64,000 nt of DNA from Enterobacterales bacterium CwR94 (lineage in GTDB: Bacteria; Pseudomonadota; Gammaproteobacteria; Enterobacterales; Enterobacteriaceae), in NCBI GenBank assembly GCA_002837195.1, contig KZ478064.1, forward strand, positions 186,001 to 250,000, in the 5' to 3' direction. Position numbers and translations under genes: made by a program. Below are positions 8,810 to 18,400 of the stretch, piece after piece. Position 1 is the first letter of the stretch. Each line of letters begins with the position of its first letter. The notes beneath the pieces were generated by a model. It searched no databases and was not told the origin of the DNA. It was given only the letters and a program-made list of their open reading frames with translations.

Positions 8810-9292
8810 ATGAAATTTGCATTAACCACATTGGCCCTGATCGCAGGCATGAGCGCTGTCTCCGCAAATGCGGCAGCCCTGAACGAAAAGAACCTGTCTC
8901 TGGAAGACGCTAACGCGCTGGCGACGGCGGCGATTCAGTCTTGCGCAGCCAACAAATACAACGTCAGTGTGACCGTGGTCGATCGCGCTGGCAACATCAA
9001 AGCATTACAGCGTATGGATAACGCAGGCCCGCACACTATCGAAGCGAGCCGCATGAAAGCCTTTACTTCGCTGAGCACCAAAAATGCCTCTGGCAAAGTG
9101 ATGGAAGCGGCGCAAAACAATGCGGGTGCTGCCAACATGAAAGACGTGCCTGGCTTCCTGCTGTTAGCAGGTGGACTGCCGGTACGCGACGGTGATCAAG
9201 TGATCGGTGCAGTAGGCATCGGTGGTGCACCGGGCGGTCATCTGGATGAGCAGTGCGCGCAGGCCGCTATTGATACTGTTTTCAAAAAATAA
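8810..9292 (+). CDS. Exported GlcG/HbpS family heme-binding-type protein
   Basis: A 160-residue protein with a Sec signal peptide (MKFALTTLALIAGMSAVSANA, cleavage about residue 22) and a single GlcG/HbpS domain, recognised by the ALATAAIQSC start, VTVVDRAGNIKALQRMD, the ASRMKAFTS helix and the glycine-rich GAVGIGGAPGG. Relatives include HbpS, a heme-binding redox sensor partner in Streptomyces, and GlcG of unknown function in the glycolate operon. The signal peptide puts it in the periplasm. AACGGAG lies before the ATG. It probably shares transcription with the following outer-membrane gene 24 bases downstream. Confidence 0.85.
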   Translation: MKFALTTLALIAGMSAVSANAAALNEKNLSLEDANALATAAIQSCAANKYNVSVTVVDRAGNIKALQRMDNAGPHTIEASRMKAFTSLSTKNASGKVMEAAQNNAGAANMKDVPGFLLLAGGLPVRDGDQVIGAVGIGGAPGGHLDEQCAQAAIDTVFKK

Positions 9293-9316
9293 TCATCATT
9301 ACTGAAGGGATTCACT

Positions 9317-9985
9317 ATGAAAAAGATTGTACTGGCAACTGTTCTGGCAGCATTGAGCACCTCCGCCCTCGCGGCGGATGAAGGTTATTACGGCGTGTTG
9401 CGCTATGTGAATGGCAACCACCATGCGAAAAACCAGGAAGTGACCAGCCCACGTACGCTGGAGCGTGTTGCTGCGGAAGACCGCAACAGCATTAACAGTG
9501 GTGCGATTGGTATTGGTTATGACTGGGGCAACAACTGGCGTACTGAAGCGGAATATAACTTCAAAACGCACGATACCTTTGCCAGCTGGTGGCGTCCTTT
9601 TGAAGCGAATGCCAACACCATGAACGTGAAATCTGAGCGTTTGATGCTGAACGTGTACCGTGATTTTCCGATTGCTGCCGGTTTCTCTCTGTTCGCCATG
9701 GGTGGCGTGGGTCTGACCCAATACAATGTCGAAGGATGGCAGGGTAATCAGACGCGTCGCTTTGCTGAGCGTACCGATACTAACCTGACCTGGGCTGTCG
9801 GTGCCGGTGCAAGCTATGCCTTCAACGAGATGTTCACGGTTGAAACGGGCTACCGTTATACCGACATGGGCACCGTAGAATCAGGTTTCAACACCTTTGC
9901 GAACCGTCCTGGTACGCGTGACGAGCAAATGCAGGCAAGCCTTGTCAGCAGCGAGTGGTACCTCGGTGGTCGCGTTAAGTTCTAA
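9317..9985 (+). CDS. Outer-membrane beta-barrel protein (opacity/OmpA-like porin family)
   Basis: A 222-residue protein with a signal peptide ending ALAAD (about residue 20) and alternating hydrophobic/polar strands typical of a small eight-stranded barrel; the last residue is phenylalanine (GGRVKF), the usual BAM-recognition end. Repeated patterns such as GAIGIGYDWG, LMLNVYRDF, AMGGVGLTQYNVEG and VGAGASYAFNEMFTVETGYRY fit the opacity-protein/OmpW-like porin fold. Function unknown; adhesion, stress resistance or small-molecule passage are all possible. It is followed by a strong terminator and preceded closely by the GlcG-like gene, suggesting a two-gene unit. Confidence 0.85.
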   Translation: MKKIVLATVLAALSTSALAADEGYYGVLRYVNGNHHAKNQEVTSPRTLERVAAEDRNSINSGAIGIGYDWGNNWRTEAEYNFKTHDTFASWWRPFEANANTMNVKSERLMLNVYRDFPIAAGFSLFAMGGVGLTQYNVEGWQGNQTRRFAERTDTNLTWAVGAGASYAFNEMFTVETGYRYTDMGTVESGFNTFANRPGTRDEQMQASLVSSEWYLGGRVKF

Positions 9986-10021
9986 ACGTCTTCACTGCGC
10001 TTCATCTTCAATCATTTTTTT

Positions 10022-10054
10022 GCCCTGTGCCTTCATGGCCCAGGGCTTTTTTTT
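10022..10054 (+). terminator. Strong rho-independent terminator
   Basis: GCCCTGTGCC (10022-10031) pairs with GGCCCAGGGC (10037-10046) with one mismatch around a 5-base loop, directly followed by eight T. It ends the GlcG-like/outer-membrane unit. Confidence 0.9.
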
Positions 10055-10131
10055 GCGCGCAATTTCTTCCAATCTTTCCGGTCGACTTGATGGTCTACTG
10101 CCGCGATAAACATGGTGGGATTAGGTGATGT

Positions 10132-10782
10132 ATGTTGCAGTTTTCAAATGGTTTTTTACTCAGTCTCTCTTTATGCCTCGATATCGGGATTGCCAATATC
10201 GCCATTCTCACGCTGGCGATGCAGCGCGGCTGGTTGCGCGGATTATGGCTAGGGCTGGGGACCTGCGTGGGCGATATGATTTATGCGCTGTTGGCGATGG
10301 TTGGCATGACGGTGCTGTTGCAATTCACCGCGGTGCGCTGGGTATTATGGCTGGGCGGCAGCGCGGTGCTGGTGTGGTTTGCCTGTAAAATGTTTATCAC
10401 TGCTCTGCGTCAGCATCATGCCATTCCCCTGACGGCAAAAGACCAGGCGCGGCCCGCACACCGCGAATTTATCCGCGGCATCGTCTTAGCGGTCTCTTCC
10501 CCCAGCGCCATTTTGTGGTTCGCCAGCGTGGGAGGCGCCTTGATTTCGCGGATGGGACAAGGTGGCGTCGCGACGGCCAGTTGGTTCCTGAGTGGTTTTT
10601 TTGCGGCAGGTGTGGTCTGGAGCCTGATGCTCAGTGTGGCGGGCAGTCTGGGCGGAAAAGCGCTGGGCAGCCGAATGCTGCGTTGGAGCTATTTCGCCTC
10701 GGCGATCATCTTTAGCTACTTTGCACTGTATGTGATGATCTCAGGTTACCGTGAATTTGTCGCCAGTAGCGTTGTGGGGTAA
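10132..10782 (+). CDS. LysE/RhtB family amino-acid exporter
   Basis: A 216-residue inner-membrane protein with about six hydrophobic segments and the family features near the N-terminus (LCLDIGIANIAIL, GLGTCVGDMIYALLAM) and GIVLAVSSPSAILWF in the middle. LysE/RhtB proteins export amino acids or analogues by proton exchange; this one cannot be assigned a substrate. The ATG follows TTAGGTGATGT. Its last 71 bases overlap the 3' end of the convergent AraC-type gene, an arrangement that hints the regulator and the exporter belong together. Confidence 0.88.
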   Translation: MLQFSNGFLLSLSLCLDIGIANIAILTLAMQRGWLRGLWLGLGTCVGDMIYALLAMVGMTVLLQFTAVRWVLWLGGSAVLVWFACKMFITALRQHHAIPLTAKDQARPAHREFIRGIVLAVSSPSAILWFASVGGALISRMGQGGVATASWFLSGFFAAGVVWSLMLSVAGSLGGKALGSRMLRWSYFASAIIFSYFALYVMISGYREFVASSVVG

Positions 10783-11530
10783 TGCCCATCACCTTGCGAA
10801 AGGCATTAATAAAATGGCTCTGGTCATAAAAGCCGAGCTGTAAGGCGGCATCCAAAGGCGGTACTTGTTGACGGAGCAACGCGCGCGCAGCCTGCAAACG
10901 CAATTGCATATGGTATTGCAGTGGCGGAATGCCCGTTTGCTGGCTGAACTGGCGCGTAAAATGGAATTTACTGATACCGCCGACGCTGGCGAGTTGTTCC
11001 AGCGCCGGTTTTTCGGTCAGGTGTGACCGCATCCAGCACTGCACGTCATGCAAATGCGGGGAGACCTCGCTGTTGTGCGGCGGTTCGCGGAGCAATGTGC
11101 GGCACAGCCGTAAAATCCGCTGCTGCTCTTCTGCTCTGGCTGTGGGGCATTGTGCAAACCGGCAAATAGCGTGAAATAAGGCCGGATGACGAAAGACGCC
11201 TTCCTGTAGCACGGGCGGCGAGCGGCCATCAGACAGTGTGTTTCCCGCGGCCAGTGCCGCAATCAACGGTTGCGGAATGTGCAAACTGATAAATTCCACG
11301 GCGTCATCGCCAAACGACGATCCCTGCACCGATCCCGGATTATACAGCGTGATATCCCCCGCGTGGGCGGTCAGTTCACGCCCATCCAGCCAGATATGCT
11401 CGACGCCGCTGAGGTTGGCACACAAGACATATTCATCATGGGTATGGCGCGGAAAGCGATCCTGACGCACAACCATGCGCGAGCACTCAACGCCGCCAGC
11501 ATCAAACCAGTCAGTTACGCGAAAGGACAC
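10712..11530 (-). CDS. AraC-family transcriptional regulator (cupin + HTH)
   Basis: A 272-residue AraC-type regulator with an N-terminal cupin sensing domain (RFPRHTHDEY with metal-like histidines, and a GDITLYNPG strand) and a C-terminal pair of helix-turn-helix motifs (ALEQLASVGGISKFHFTRQF and PLDAALQLGFYDQSHFINAF). The usual family end GITPQRYWRQ is present. I place the start at the GTG at 11530 because AACAGGAGAG lies 8 bases upstream; the frame continues to a GTG at 11569. It overlaps the LysE-type exporter tail to tail, and members with this architecture often control such exporters. Effector unknown. Confidence 0.85.
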   Translation of the reverse strand: MSFRVTDWFDAGGVECSRMVVRQDRFPRHTHDEYVLCANLSGVEHIWLDGRELTAHAGDITLYNPGSVQGSSFGDDAVEFISLHIPQPLIAALAAGNTLSDGRSPPVLQEGVFRHPALFHAICRFAQCPTARAEEQQRILRLCRTLLREPPHNSEVSPHLHDVQCWMRSHLTEKPALEQLASVGGISKFHFTRQFSQQTGIPPLQYHMQLRLQAARALLRQQVPPLDAALQLGFYDQSHFINAFRKVMGITPQRYWRQIHGNLRSSHTVQSS

Positions 11531-11590
11531 GGCGAACACTCTCCTGTTAACAAAAAATAATCTCAGCACAGGGGCTGAGAGAAGGCAATC

Positions 11591-12397
11591 TCAGCGACGT
11601 AAAAAACGGGCCGGTGCGACACCAAACAACTGATGAAAAGCAAAGATAAAGGCGGAGGGCGTCGCATAGCCGACCGCCAGCGCGGCGGTGGTGACGGAGC
11701 TTCCCGCCCGCAGTTGAGTCAGCGCTGTAAACAGCCGTAAACGCTGCCGCCACTGATTCCAGGGAATGCCGGTGGCGCGGGTGAAATGCCGCGAAAACGT
11801 GCGCGGGGACATGGCGACACGTTGCGCGACCTGTTCCAACAACCACGGCAAATGCGGAGCGTGTTGCACATCACGGCACAGCGTGAGCAGGGCGCCTTCG
11901 GCAGGAAAGGGCAGTGTTAATGAGGTTTCCGGCGATGACTGCAGATGATCAAGCAGCACCTGCACTTTCTGGGTGTTTTTATCGGTGGCAGGCCAGGCGT
12001 CCGGTAAATGCGTACAGCAGTGATGAATAAACTCCCGAGCAAAGGGATCGACGGCAACCACCGTCGCCACATCGCGCTGTAGGTTGATCCATGCGGCATC
12101 AATGTACAGGCTTTCTAACGCGACATTGTCGTGCGTCCACAGAGTGTGTTCGCAGCCCGGTGGGATCCACATACCGTACTCGCCGGACAGCACCAGTAAA
12201 TGGCTTTCTGCCTGCACCTGAATCAGTCCCTCGCGGGCGTACATAAACTGCCACCAACGGTGGTGATGCGCCTCAACCCGCGTACCCGCAGGAATAGGAT
12301 AGGCACGAAAATAGACCGGGCACGGCAACGCCTGCAGTGAAGAGGTTTGCGCGGAGCGCCAGTGCTGAGGGGAGCCCATATGGCTTCTTTTAGACAT
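11591..12397 (-). CDS. nimR: AraC-family regulator, NimR-like
   Basis: A 268-residue AraC-type regulator: N-terminal cupin with RVEAHHHRWWQFMYAREG and GMWIPPGCEHTLW, then two helix-turn-helix motifs (LEQVAQRVAMSPRTFSRHF and VTTAALAVGYATPSAFIFAF). It is divergent from a NimT/CynX-type exporter across a 75-base gap, exactly the arrangement of E. coli nimR (yeaM) and nimT (yeaN), where NimR represses the exporter and 2-nitroimidazole relieves it. An internal ATG at 12379, after AAGAAG, is an equally good start. Assignment as NimR rests on architecture and gene pairing; the inducer here is not proven. Confidence 0.75.
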   Translation of the reverse strand: MSKRSHMGSPQHWRSAQTSSLQALPCPVYFRAYPIPAGTRVEAHHHRWWQFMYAREGLIQVQAESHLLVLSGEYGMWIPPGCEHTLWTHDNVALESLYIDAAWINLQRDVATVVAVDPFAREFIHHCCTHLPDAWPATDKNTQKVQVLLDHLQSSPETSLTLPFPAEGALLTLCRDVQHAPHLPWLLEQVAQRVAMSPRTFSRHFTRATGIPWNQWRQRLRLFTALTQLRAGSSVTTAALAVGYATPSAFIFAFHQLFGVAPARFLRR

Positions 12398-12472
12398 AAT
12401 ACGGAGTTATATCGAAAGTCTGCGAAGCTGTCTGCCATTATGCTGAGTTTTTTTACCGACGAAGGTGAATGC

Positions 12473-13630
12473 ATGTCTCGTTCTGCACTGTTGCCCTGGC
12501 TGATGCTATTAAGCGCTGGATTGTGTTTGCGCACCGGTATTGCGTCGATTGCCCCCGTTTTATCCGCTATCCAATCCTCGTTTGCCGTGCAGGGTGCCTG
12601 GCTGGGGCTGCTGACGGCGATCCCGGTCATTTGTATGGGGGTGCTGTCGCCGCTTGGCCATCGGCTGGGCCAGCGCATCGGATGGCGGCCTGCGGTGGTT
12701 GCCGCTCTCGTCCTGCTGGCCGTTGGCATTGGATTGCGCCTGACGTTGGACACTTTTGCGCTATTGATCTGCACGGCTGCGCTGGTGGGGATTGGCGATG
12801 CGATTATCCGTCCTCTGCTCTCTGGATTTATCAAAGTGCAGTTTGCACAGCAGGCGCCGCTGGCAATGGGGGTGTATGCCGCCAGTATGGGGAGTGGTGC
12901 AGCCTTGTCGGCATGGGGAACCGGTTTAATCGCCGGTGCGCAAGGCGAGCACTGGCAAGCAGGGCTGGCTGTGTGGGCGCTGCCGGCGGCGTTAGCGGCA
13001 CTGATATGGAGTTGGCCACGCCCCTCCACCGTGCTGGCAAAGCAGGATGATGAGGCGAACCCGACGTCGGTCAAAGGTGCCGTTGTCCTGTGTCTGACGC
13101 TCTATTTTGGTTTGCAGGCCGGTATCAATTATACGCTGGTGGCCTGGCTGCCCTCGCTGTTTCATGCCCACGGCTTTAGTGCTGCACAAGCGGGCAGTGC
13201 AATTGCTGTTTTCCTGCTGATCCAAACGGTGACCAGCTTGCTGTTTCCCTTCCTGTTACGGTTGCTGAAGCTACAGACCGCAGGCGGAATGCTGCTCTTT
13301 GCGCTGGTCACCTTGTTGGGCTGCATACTGCTTCTGCTGCCGGGGCAGAGTATCTGGCTGGCGGCGGTGCTGCTGGGGATAGGGACGGGCGGCCTGTTTC
13401 CCGTTGCGCTGCTGTTGCCCTTGGTCTTTACGGCTTCGCGGGAAGCGGCTTCGCGTTTATCCGGCACCACCCAATCGGGAGGCTACCTGTTGGGCGGTGC
13501 GATGCCCTGGCTGGCCGGTGTTCTGGCTGACCAGCTAGGAACAGTAGCGGGAGTTATCGGATTGTCATTGGTGATGGCGGTAATATTATTGGGTGTGGCG
13601 GGCGTTATTTATCGGCATTTTTTTAATTAG
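12473..13630 (+). CDS. nimT: MFS exporter, CynX/NimT family
   Basis: A 385-residue inner-membrane protein with 12 predicted membrane segments in two halves, belonging to the CynX/NimT branch of the major facilitator superfamily (RTGIASIAPVLSAIQ near the N-terminus; GSGAALSAWGTGLIAG; TTQSGGYLLGGAMPWLAG in the second half). E. coli NimT exports 2-nitroimidazole. The ATG at 12473 follows GAAGGTG by 6 bases; the frame extends 42 codons further upstream over the nimR promoter region and this extension is not typical. Paired with the divergent AraC-type regulator. Substrate here is inferred from the pairing only. Confidence 0.8.
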   Translation: MSRSALLPWLMLLSAGLCLRTGIASIAPVLSAIQSSFAVQGAWLGLLTAIPVICMGVLSPLGHRLGQRIGWRPAVVAALVLLAVGIGLRLTLDTFALLICTAALVGIGDAIIRPLLSGFIKVQFAQQAPLAMGVYAASMGSGAALSAWGTGLIAGAQGEHWQAGLAVWALPAALAALIWSWPRPSTVLAKQDDEANPTSVKGAVVLCLTLYFGLQAGINYTLVAWLPSLFHAHGFSAAQAGSAIAVFLLIQTVTSLLFPFLLRLLKLQTAGGMLLFALVTLLGCILLLLPGQSIWLAAVLLGIGTGGLFPVALLLPLVFTASREAASRLSGTTQSGGYLLGGAMPWLAGVLADQLGTVAGVIGLSLVMAVILLGVAGVIYRHFFN

Positions 13631-14020
13631 GAATTTTTAATTAAAAAGGCACATACCCCGAAAGGGGTATAATTAAATCATCAGATCATGATTTAATGAA
13701 ATAGTCGCCAAAGGGAGAATAAACCTATCTGCAACACCTTGTTTTGTCGTAGATCTTATTTTTATTATTTTTACGTTATAAATATTGTTTTATAACGCAT
13801 TTCCTATTTTAATTGCGTCATCAAGTCAAATTAAAATGCATGTATTTACAATTTGTAACATATAAGTAAATTACACCCCTACACTTAATGCGGAAAACCC
13901 GTAGAGATTATCTATTCTTTGATTCAACGCAGTATCTACGCACTTCCCATCATTAATATAACGCTCAGATATTCAGCAATTTATTTTTATGATTTCTGCA
14001 AAGGAATCAATGGGGTGACT
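13631..14020. other. Long regulatory region upstream of the nitrate operon
   Basis: No gene seen; AT-rich. In order it holds a NarL/NarP-type 7-2-7 site (13654-13669), an imperfect hairpin with 10-base arms ATTAAATCAT/ATGATTTAAT (13672-13681 and 13688-13697), a second inverted repeat CGTTATAAA/TTTATAACG (13774-13782 and 13789-13797), and a third, TTTTAATT/AATTAAAA (13807-13814 and 13829-13836). I looked for the FNR consensus TTGAT-N4-ATCAA and did not find a convincing copy. Confidence 0.6.
13654..13669. promoter_or_regulatory. NarL/NarP-type 7-2-7 site
   Basis: TACCCCG-AA-AGGGGTA is two heptamers of the NarL/NarP type (TACYYMT) as an inverted pair with a 2-base spacer, the arrangement both response regulators recognise; only the seventh base of the first heptamer deviates. 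It lies about 360 bases before the narK start and 24 bases after the nimT stop, so a role as the nimT hairpin cannot be excluded. Confidence 0.55.
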
Positions 14021-15397
14021 ATGTCGCGTAATAATGAGAATCGTTATCTTTTGAAAGAGTGGGATCCGGAGAACAGTGCTTTTTGGCAATCAAAAGGCCA
14101 GTCTGTTGCCCGGCGTAATTTATGGATCTCCGTCGCGGCACTGTTGCTTTCATTCTGTGTCTGGCAATTGTTTAGTGCGGTGGCGGTTAATCTCAATAAA
14201 GTGGGGTTTGCGTTTACCACTGACCAACTGTTTCTATTAACTGCTTTACCCGCACTCTCTGGCGCGTTCCTGCGCGTACCCTATTCGTTTATGGTGCCGA
14301 TTGTCGGTGGCCGCCTGTGGACGGTGATTAGCACCGTTATTCTGATTATCCCCTGCGTGTGGTTAGGCTATGTGATTCAGCGCCCGGAAACGCCGTTTTG
14401 GGTATTCACGCTGATTGCACTGCTGTGCGGTTTTGCCGGGGCAAACTTTGCCTCCAGCATGGGCAACATCAGTCTGTTCTTCCCGAAGTCTCAGCAGGGC
14501 TCTGCACTGGGCATCAATGGCGGCCTGGGTAACATGGGCGTCAGCGTGATGCAACTGGTGGCACCGTTTGTGGTGATGCTGCCGATTTTCTCTTTTGTCG
14601 GCGTGGATGGCGTGGCACAGCCGGATGGCAGCAGCCTGTGGCTGGCGAACGCGGCCTGGTTCTGGGTGCCATTGCTGGCGCTGGCAACGATCGCTGCCTG
14701 GTTCGGCATGAACGACATTGGCGGTTTTGGCGCGACGCTGCGTGAGCAGTTGCCGGTGCTCAAACGCCTGCACCTGTGGATCATGGGCCTGCTGTATCTC
14801 GCCGCCTTTGGTTCTTTCCTTGGATTCTCTGCTGGCTTTGCGATGTTGGCAAAGACGCAGTTCCCTGACGTTGACATCATCAAACTGGCCTTCTTTGGCC
14901 CGCTGCTGGGTGCCTTAGGGCGCTCTGCGGGCGGCATGCTTTCCGACAAGCTCGGCGGGGTGCGCGTGACCTTAGTTACGTTCATTCTGATGGTGTTGTT
15001 CTGTGGTTTGTTGTTCCTGACCTTACCCGGCAGCGGATCGGGCAACTTCCTGGCCTTCTACATCGTGTTTATGGGCCTGTTTACCACGGCGGGCATCGCC
15101 AGTGGTTCGACCTTCCAAATGATCGCTGTGCTGTTCCGTCAGATGACGATGGATCGCGTGAAAGCGCGTGGCGGCAGTGAAGAACAGGCGCGTCATGAAG
15201 CGGTTACCGATACCGCTGCGGCACTGGGCTTTATCTCTGCCATTGGCGCCCTTGGCGGTTTCTTTATCCCGAAAGCCTTTGGGACGTCGCTGGCCATGAC
15301 CGGTTCTCCGGTAGGTGCCATGAAAATTTTCCTCGCGTTTTACATCGTTTGCGTGCTGGTGACCTGGTTGGTCTACGGACGTCGCAGCGCGAAGTAA
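14021..15397 (+). CDS. narK: Nitrate/nitrite transporter NarK (NarU-like)
   Basis: A 458-residue 12-segment major facilitator of the nitrate/nitrite porter family. Both family signatures are visible: the glycine-rich GFAGANFASSMGNIS region and GFISAIGALGGFFIPKAFG near the C-terminus, with the arginine of FLRVPYSFM that binds the anion. The N-terminus (NENRYLLKEWDPEN) and GSGSGNFLAFYIVFMGLF are closer to E. coli NarU than NarK. It exchanges nitrate and nitrite across the inner membrane. GGGGTG precedes the ATG at 14021. It is separated from the reductase alpha gene by 59 bases holding a stem-loop, as in the narUZYWV order, so it can be read as the first gene of the operon. Confidence 0.93.
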   Translation: MSRNNENRYLLKEWDPENSAFWQSKGQSVARRNLWISVAALLLSFCVWQLFSAVAVNLNKVGFAFTTDQLFLLTALPALSGAFLRVPYSFMVPIVGGRLWTVISTVILIIPCVWLGYVIQRPETPFWVFTLIALLCGFAGANFASSMGNISLFFPKSQQGSALGINGGLGNMGVSVMQLVAPFVVMLPIFSFVGVDGVAQPDGSSLWLANAAWFWVPLLALATIAAWFGMNDIGGFGATLREQLPVLKRLHLWIMGLLYLAAFGSFLGFSAGFAMLAKTQFPDVDIIKLAFFGPLLGALGRSAGGMLSDKLGGVRVTLVTFILMVLFCGLLFLTLPGSGSGNFLAFYIVFMGLFTTAGIASGSTFQMIAVLFRQMTMDRVKARGGSEEQARHEAVTDTAAALGFISAIGALGGFFIPKAFGTSLAMTGSPVGAMKIFLAFYIVCVLVTWLVYGRRSAK

Positions 15398-15403
15398 TGT
15401 CAC

Positions 15404-15432
15404 TTAGCCCCCACCGAATTGGACGGGGCTAA
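15404..15432. other. Stem-loop between narK and narG
   Basis: TTAGCCCC (15404-15411) pairs with GGGGCTAA (15425-15432); the downstream side is followed by A, not T, so it is not a normal terminator for the operon. It could stabilise the upstream message or lower read-through into the reductase genes. Confidence 0.55.
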
Positions 15433-15456
15433 AAAAAGAAAAACTGGAGACAGTCG

Positions 15457-18400
15457 ATGAGCAAGTTACTGGATCGCTTTCGCTACTTTAAGCAAAAAAA
15501 AGAGAGCTTTGCCGAAGGACACGGACAGGTGCTGGATGCCAACCGTGACTGGGAAGACAGCTACCGCCAGCGCTGGCAGTACGACAAAATCGTACGTTCA
15601 ACGCACGGTGTAAACTGCACTGGTTCGTGCAGTTGGAAAATCTACGTGAAAAATGGCCTGGTGACCTGGGAAACCCAGCAAACCGACTACCCGCGTACGC
15701 GCCCGGATCTGCCTAACCATGAACCACGCGGCTGTCCGCGCGGTGCCAGCTATTCCTGGTATTTGTACAGCGCCAACCGCCTGAAATACCCTCTGGTACG
15801 CCAACGCTTGTTAGAGCTGTGGCGCGCCGCGATGACCCTGCATAACGATCCGGTCGATGCCTGGGATGCCATCATGAACGATCCTGAGCAGACCAAAAGC
15901 TACAAAGCGCAACGCGGTCGCGGTGGCTTTGTACGTGCGAACTGGAAAGAGCTGAATCAACTGATTGCGGCAGCCAATATCTGGACGGTGAAAACCCACG
16001 GCCCGGACCGCGTGGCTGGCTTCTCGCCAATTCCCGCGATGTCCATGGTCTCCTATGCAGCCGGTACGCGTTACCTGTCGCTGATGGGCGGAACCTGTCT
16101 GAGCTTCTACGACTGGTATTGTGACTTGCCACCGGCCTCGCCGATGACCTGGGGCGAGCAGACCGACGTTCCAGAATCTGCCGACTGGTACAACTCCAGC
16201 TACCTGATTGCGTGGGGATCGAACGTTCCTCAAACCCGTACGCCGGATGCGCACTTCTTTACCGAAGTGCGCTACAAAGGCACGAAAACCGTTGCGATCA
16301 CGCCTGATTATTCAGAAGTCGCCAAACTGAGCGATCAGTGGCTGGCACCGAAGCAGGGCACCGACAGTGCACTGGCGATGGCGATGGGCCATGTGATCCT
16401 CAATGAGTTCCACCTGAAGAACCCAAGCGATTACTTTATCAATTACTGCCGCCACTACACCGACATGCCGATGCTGGTGATGCTGGAGCCGCGTGAAGAC
16501 GGTAGCTACGTGCCTGGCCGTATGCTGCGCGCCGCGGATTTGGTCGATGGTCTCGGTGAAGACAATAACCCAGAGTGGAAAACGGTGGCCCTGAACGCCG
16601 ATGGCGCACTGGTTGCACCGAATGGCTCTATCGGTTTCCGCTGGGGCGAAAAGGGCAAATGGAATCTGGAAAGCCGTGCTGCGGGCGCGGACGTTGATTT
16701 AACGCTGAGCCTGCTGGACAAGCATGACGAAGTGGTTGACGTCGGCTTCCCGTATTTTGGTGGGCAAGAGAATCCGCACTTCCGTCACGTTGAGCAAGCG
16801 CCAATTACGCTACACAAACTGCCGGTGAAGCAACTTGAACTGGCGGACGGCTCACTGGGCCGCGTGGTCAGCGTGTACGATCTGGTGCTGGCAAACTACG
16901 GTCTGGATCGCGGTTTGAATGATGAAAACTGCGCCAGTGACTACAGCGAAATCAAAGCCTACACGCCTGCCTGGGCAGAGAAAATTTGTGGCGTGCCGCG
17001 CCAGCAAATCGAACAGATTGCCCGTGAATTCGGCGATACCGCCCATAAAACCCATGGCCGTTCGATGATTATCGTCGGTGCCGGTATGAACCACTGGTAT
17101 CACATGGACATGAACTACCGTGGCCTGATCAACATGCTGGTGTTCTGTGGCTGTGTCGGTCAAACCGGCGGTGGTTGGGCGCACTACGTGGGCCAGGAAA
17201 AACTGCGTCCGCAGACCGGTTGGACACCGCTGGCATTTGCACTGGACTGGAACCGTCCACCGCGTCACATGAACAGCACCTCTTACTTCTATAACCACTC
17301 CAGCCAGTGGCGTTACGAGAAACTGGAAGCCAAAGAGTTGCTGTCGCCATTGGCCGACCCCAAAGACTATTCCGGCCATATGATCGATTTCAACGTGCGC
17401 GCTGAGCGCATGGGTTGGTTGCCGTCATCACCGCAACTTAACGTCAATCCACTGAGCATTGCCGGTAAAGCGGCTGAAGCAGGCGTGTCGGCGGCGGATT
17501 ACACCGCACAGGCGCTGAAAAGCGGCGATGTGCGGTTGGCAAGCGAGCAACCGGACGCTGGGAATAACCACCCGCGTAACCTGTTTGTCTGGCGCTCTAA
17601 CCTGCTCGGTTCTTCCGGTAAAGGGCATGAATACATGCTGCGTTACCTGCTGGGCACCGAAAGCGGGATCAAGGGCGACGAGCAACTGGGTGACGACAAC
17701 GTGCGCCCGGAAGAGGTGCAGTGGCAAGACCAGGCGATTGAGGGCAAGTTAGACCTGCTGGTCACGCTGGATTTCCGTATGTCCAGTACCTGCCTGTTCT
17801 CCGATATCGTGCTGCCAACCGCCACCTGGTATGAAAAAGACGACATGAATACTTCGGATATGCATCCGTTTATTCACCCACTGTCGGCGGCGGTCGATCC
17901 TGCCTGGGAATCCCGCAGCGACTGGGATATCTACAAAGGCATCGCCAAGACCTTCTCTGAGTTGTGCGTGGGCCACTTGGGCCAGGAAACCGATATGGTT
18001 CTGCTGCCGCTACAGCATGACACCCCAGGTGAGCTGTCACAGGCGTACGACGTGAAAGACTGGAAGAAAGGGGAGTGTGACCTGCTGCCAGGTAAAAACG
18101 CGCCGAGCCTGGTCGCGGTTGAACGTGATTATCCGGCACTGTATGAGCGCTTTACCTCGGTGGGGCCGCTGCTGGAAAAACTGGGTAATGGTGGCAAGGG
18201 CATCAACTGGAACACGGACAAAGAAGTCGATCTGCTGCGTAAGCTGAACTACGTCAAGGCCGATGGCCCGGCGAAAGGTCAGCCGATGATCAACTCCGCG
18301 ATTGACGCTGCTGAGATGATCTTAACGCTGGCACCGGAAACCAATGGTCAGGTGGCGGTCAAAGCCTGGGAAGCACTGAGTGAATTCACCGGGCGCGACC

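Noticed and set aside
13801-13840. FNR box candidate around GTCATCAAG upstream of narK
   Set aside because: Only the right half site ATCAA is present; the left half does not match TTGAT at the required spacing.
15404-15432. Rho-independent terminator for narK
   Set aside because: The stem is good but is followed by A rather than T on the coding strand, so it is listed as a stem-loop only.
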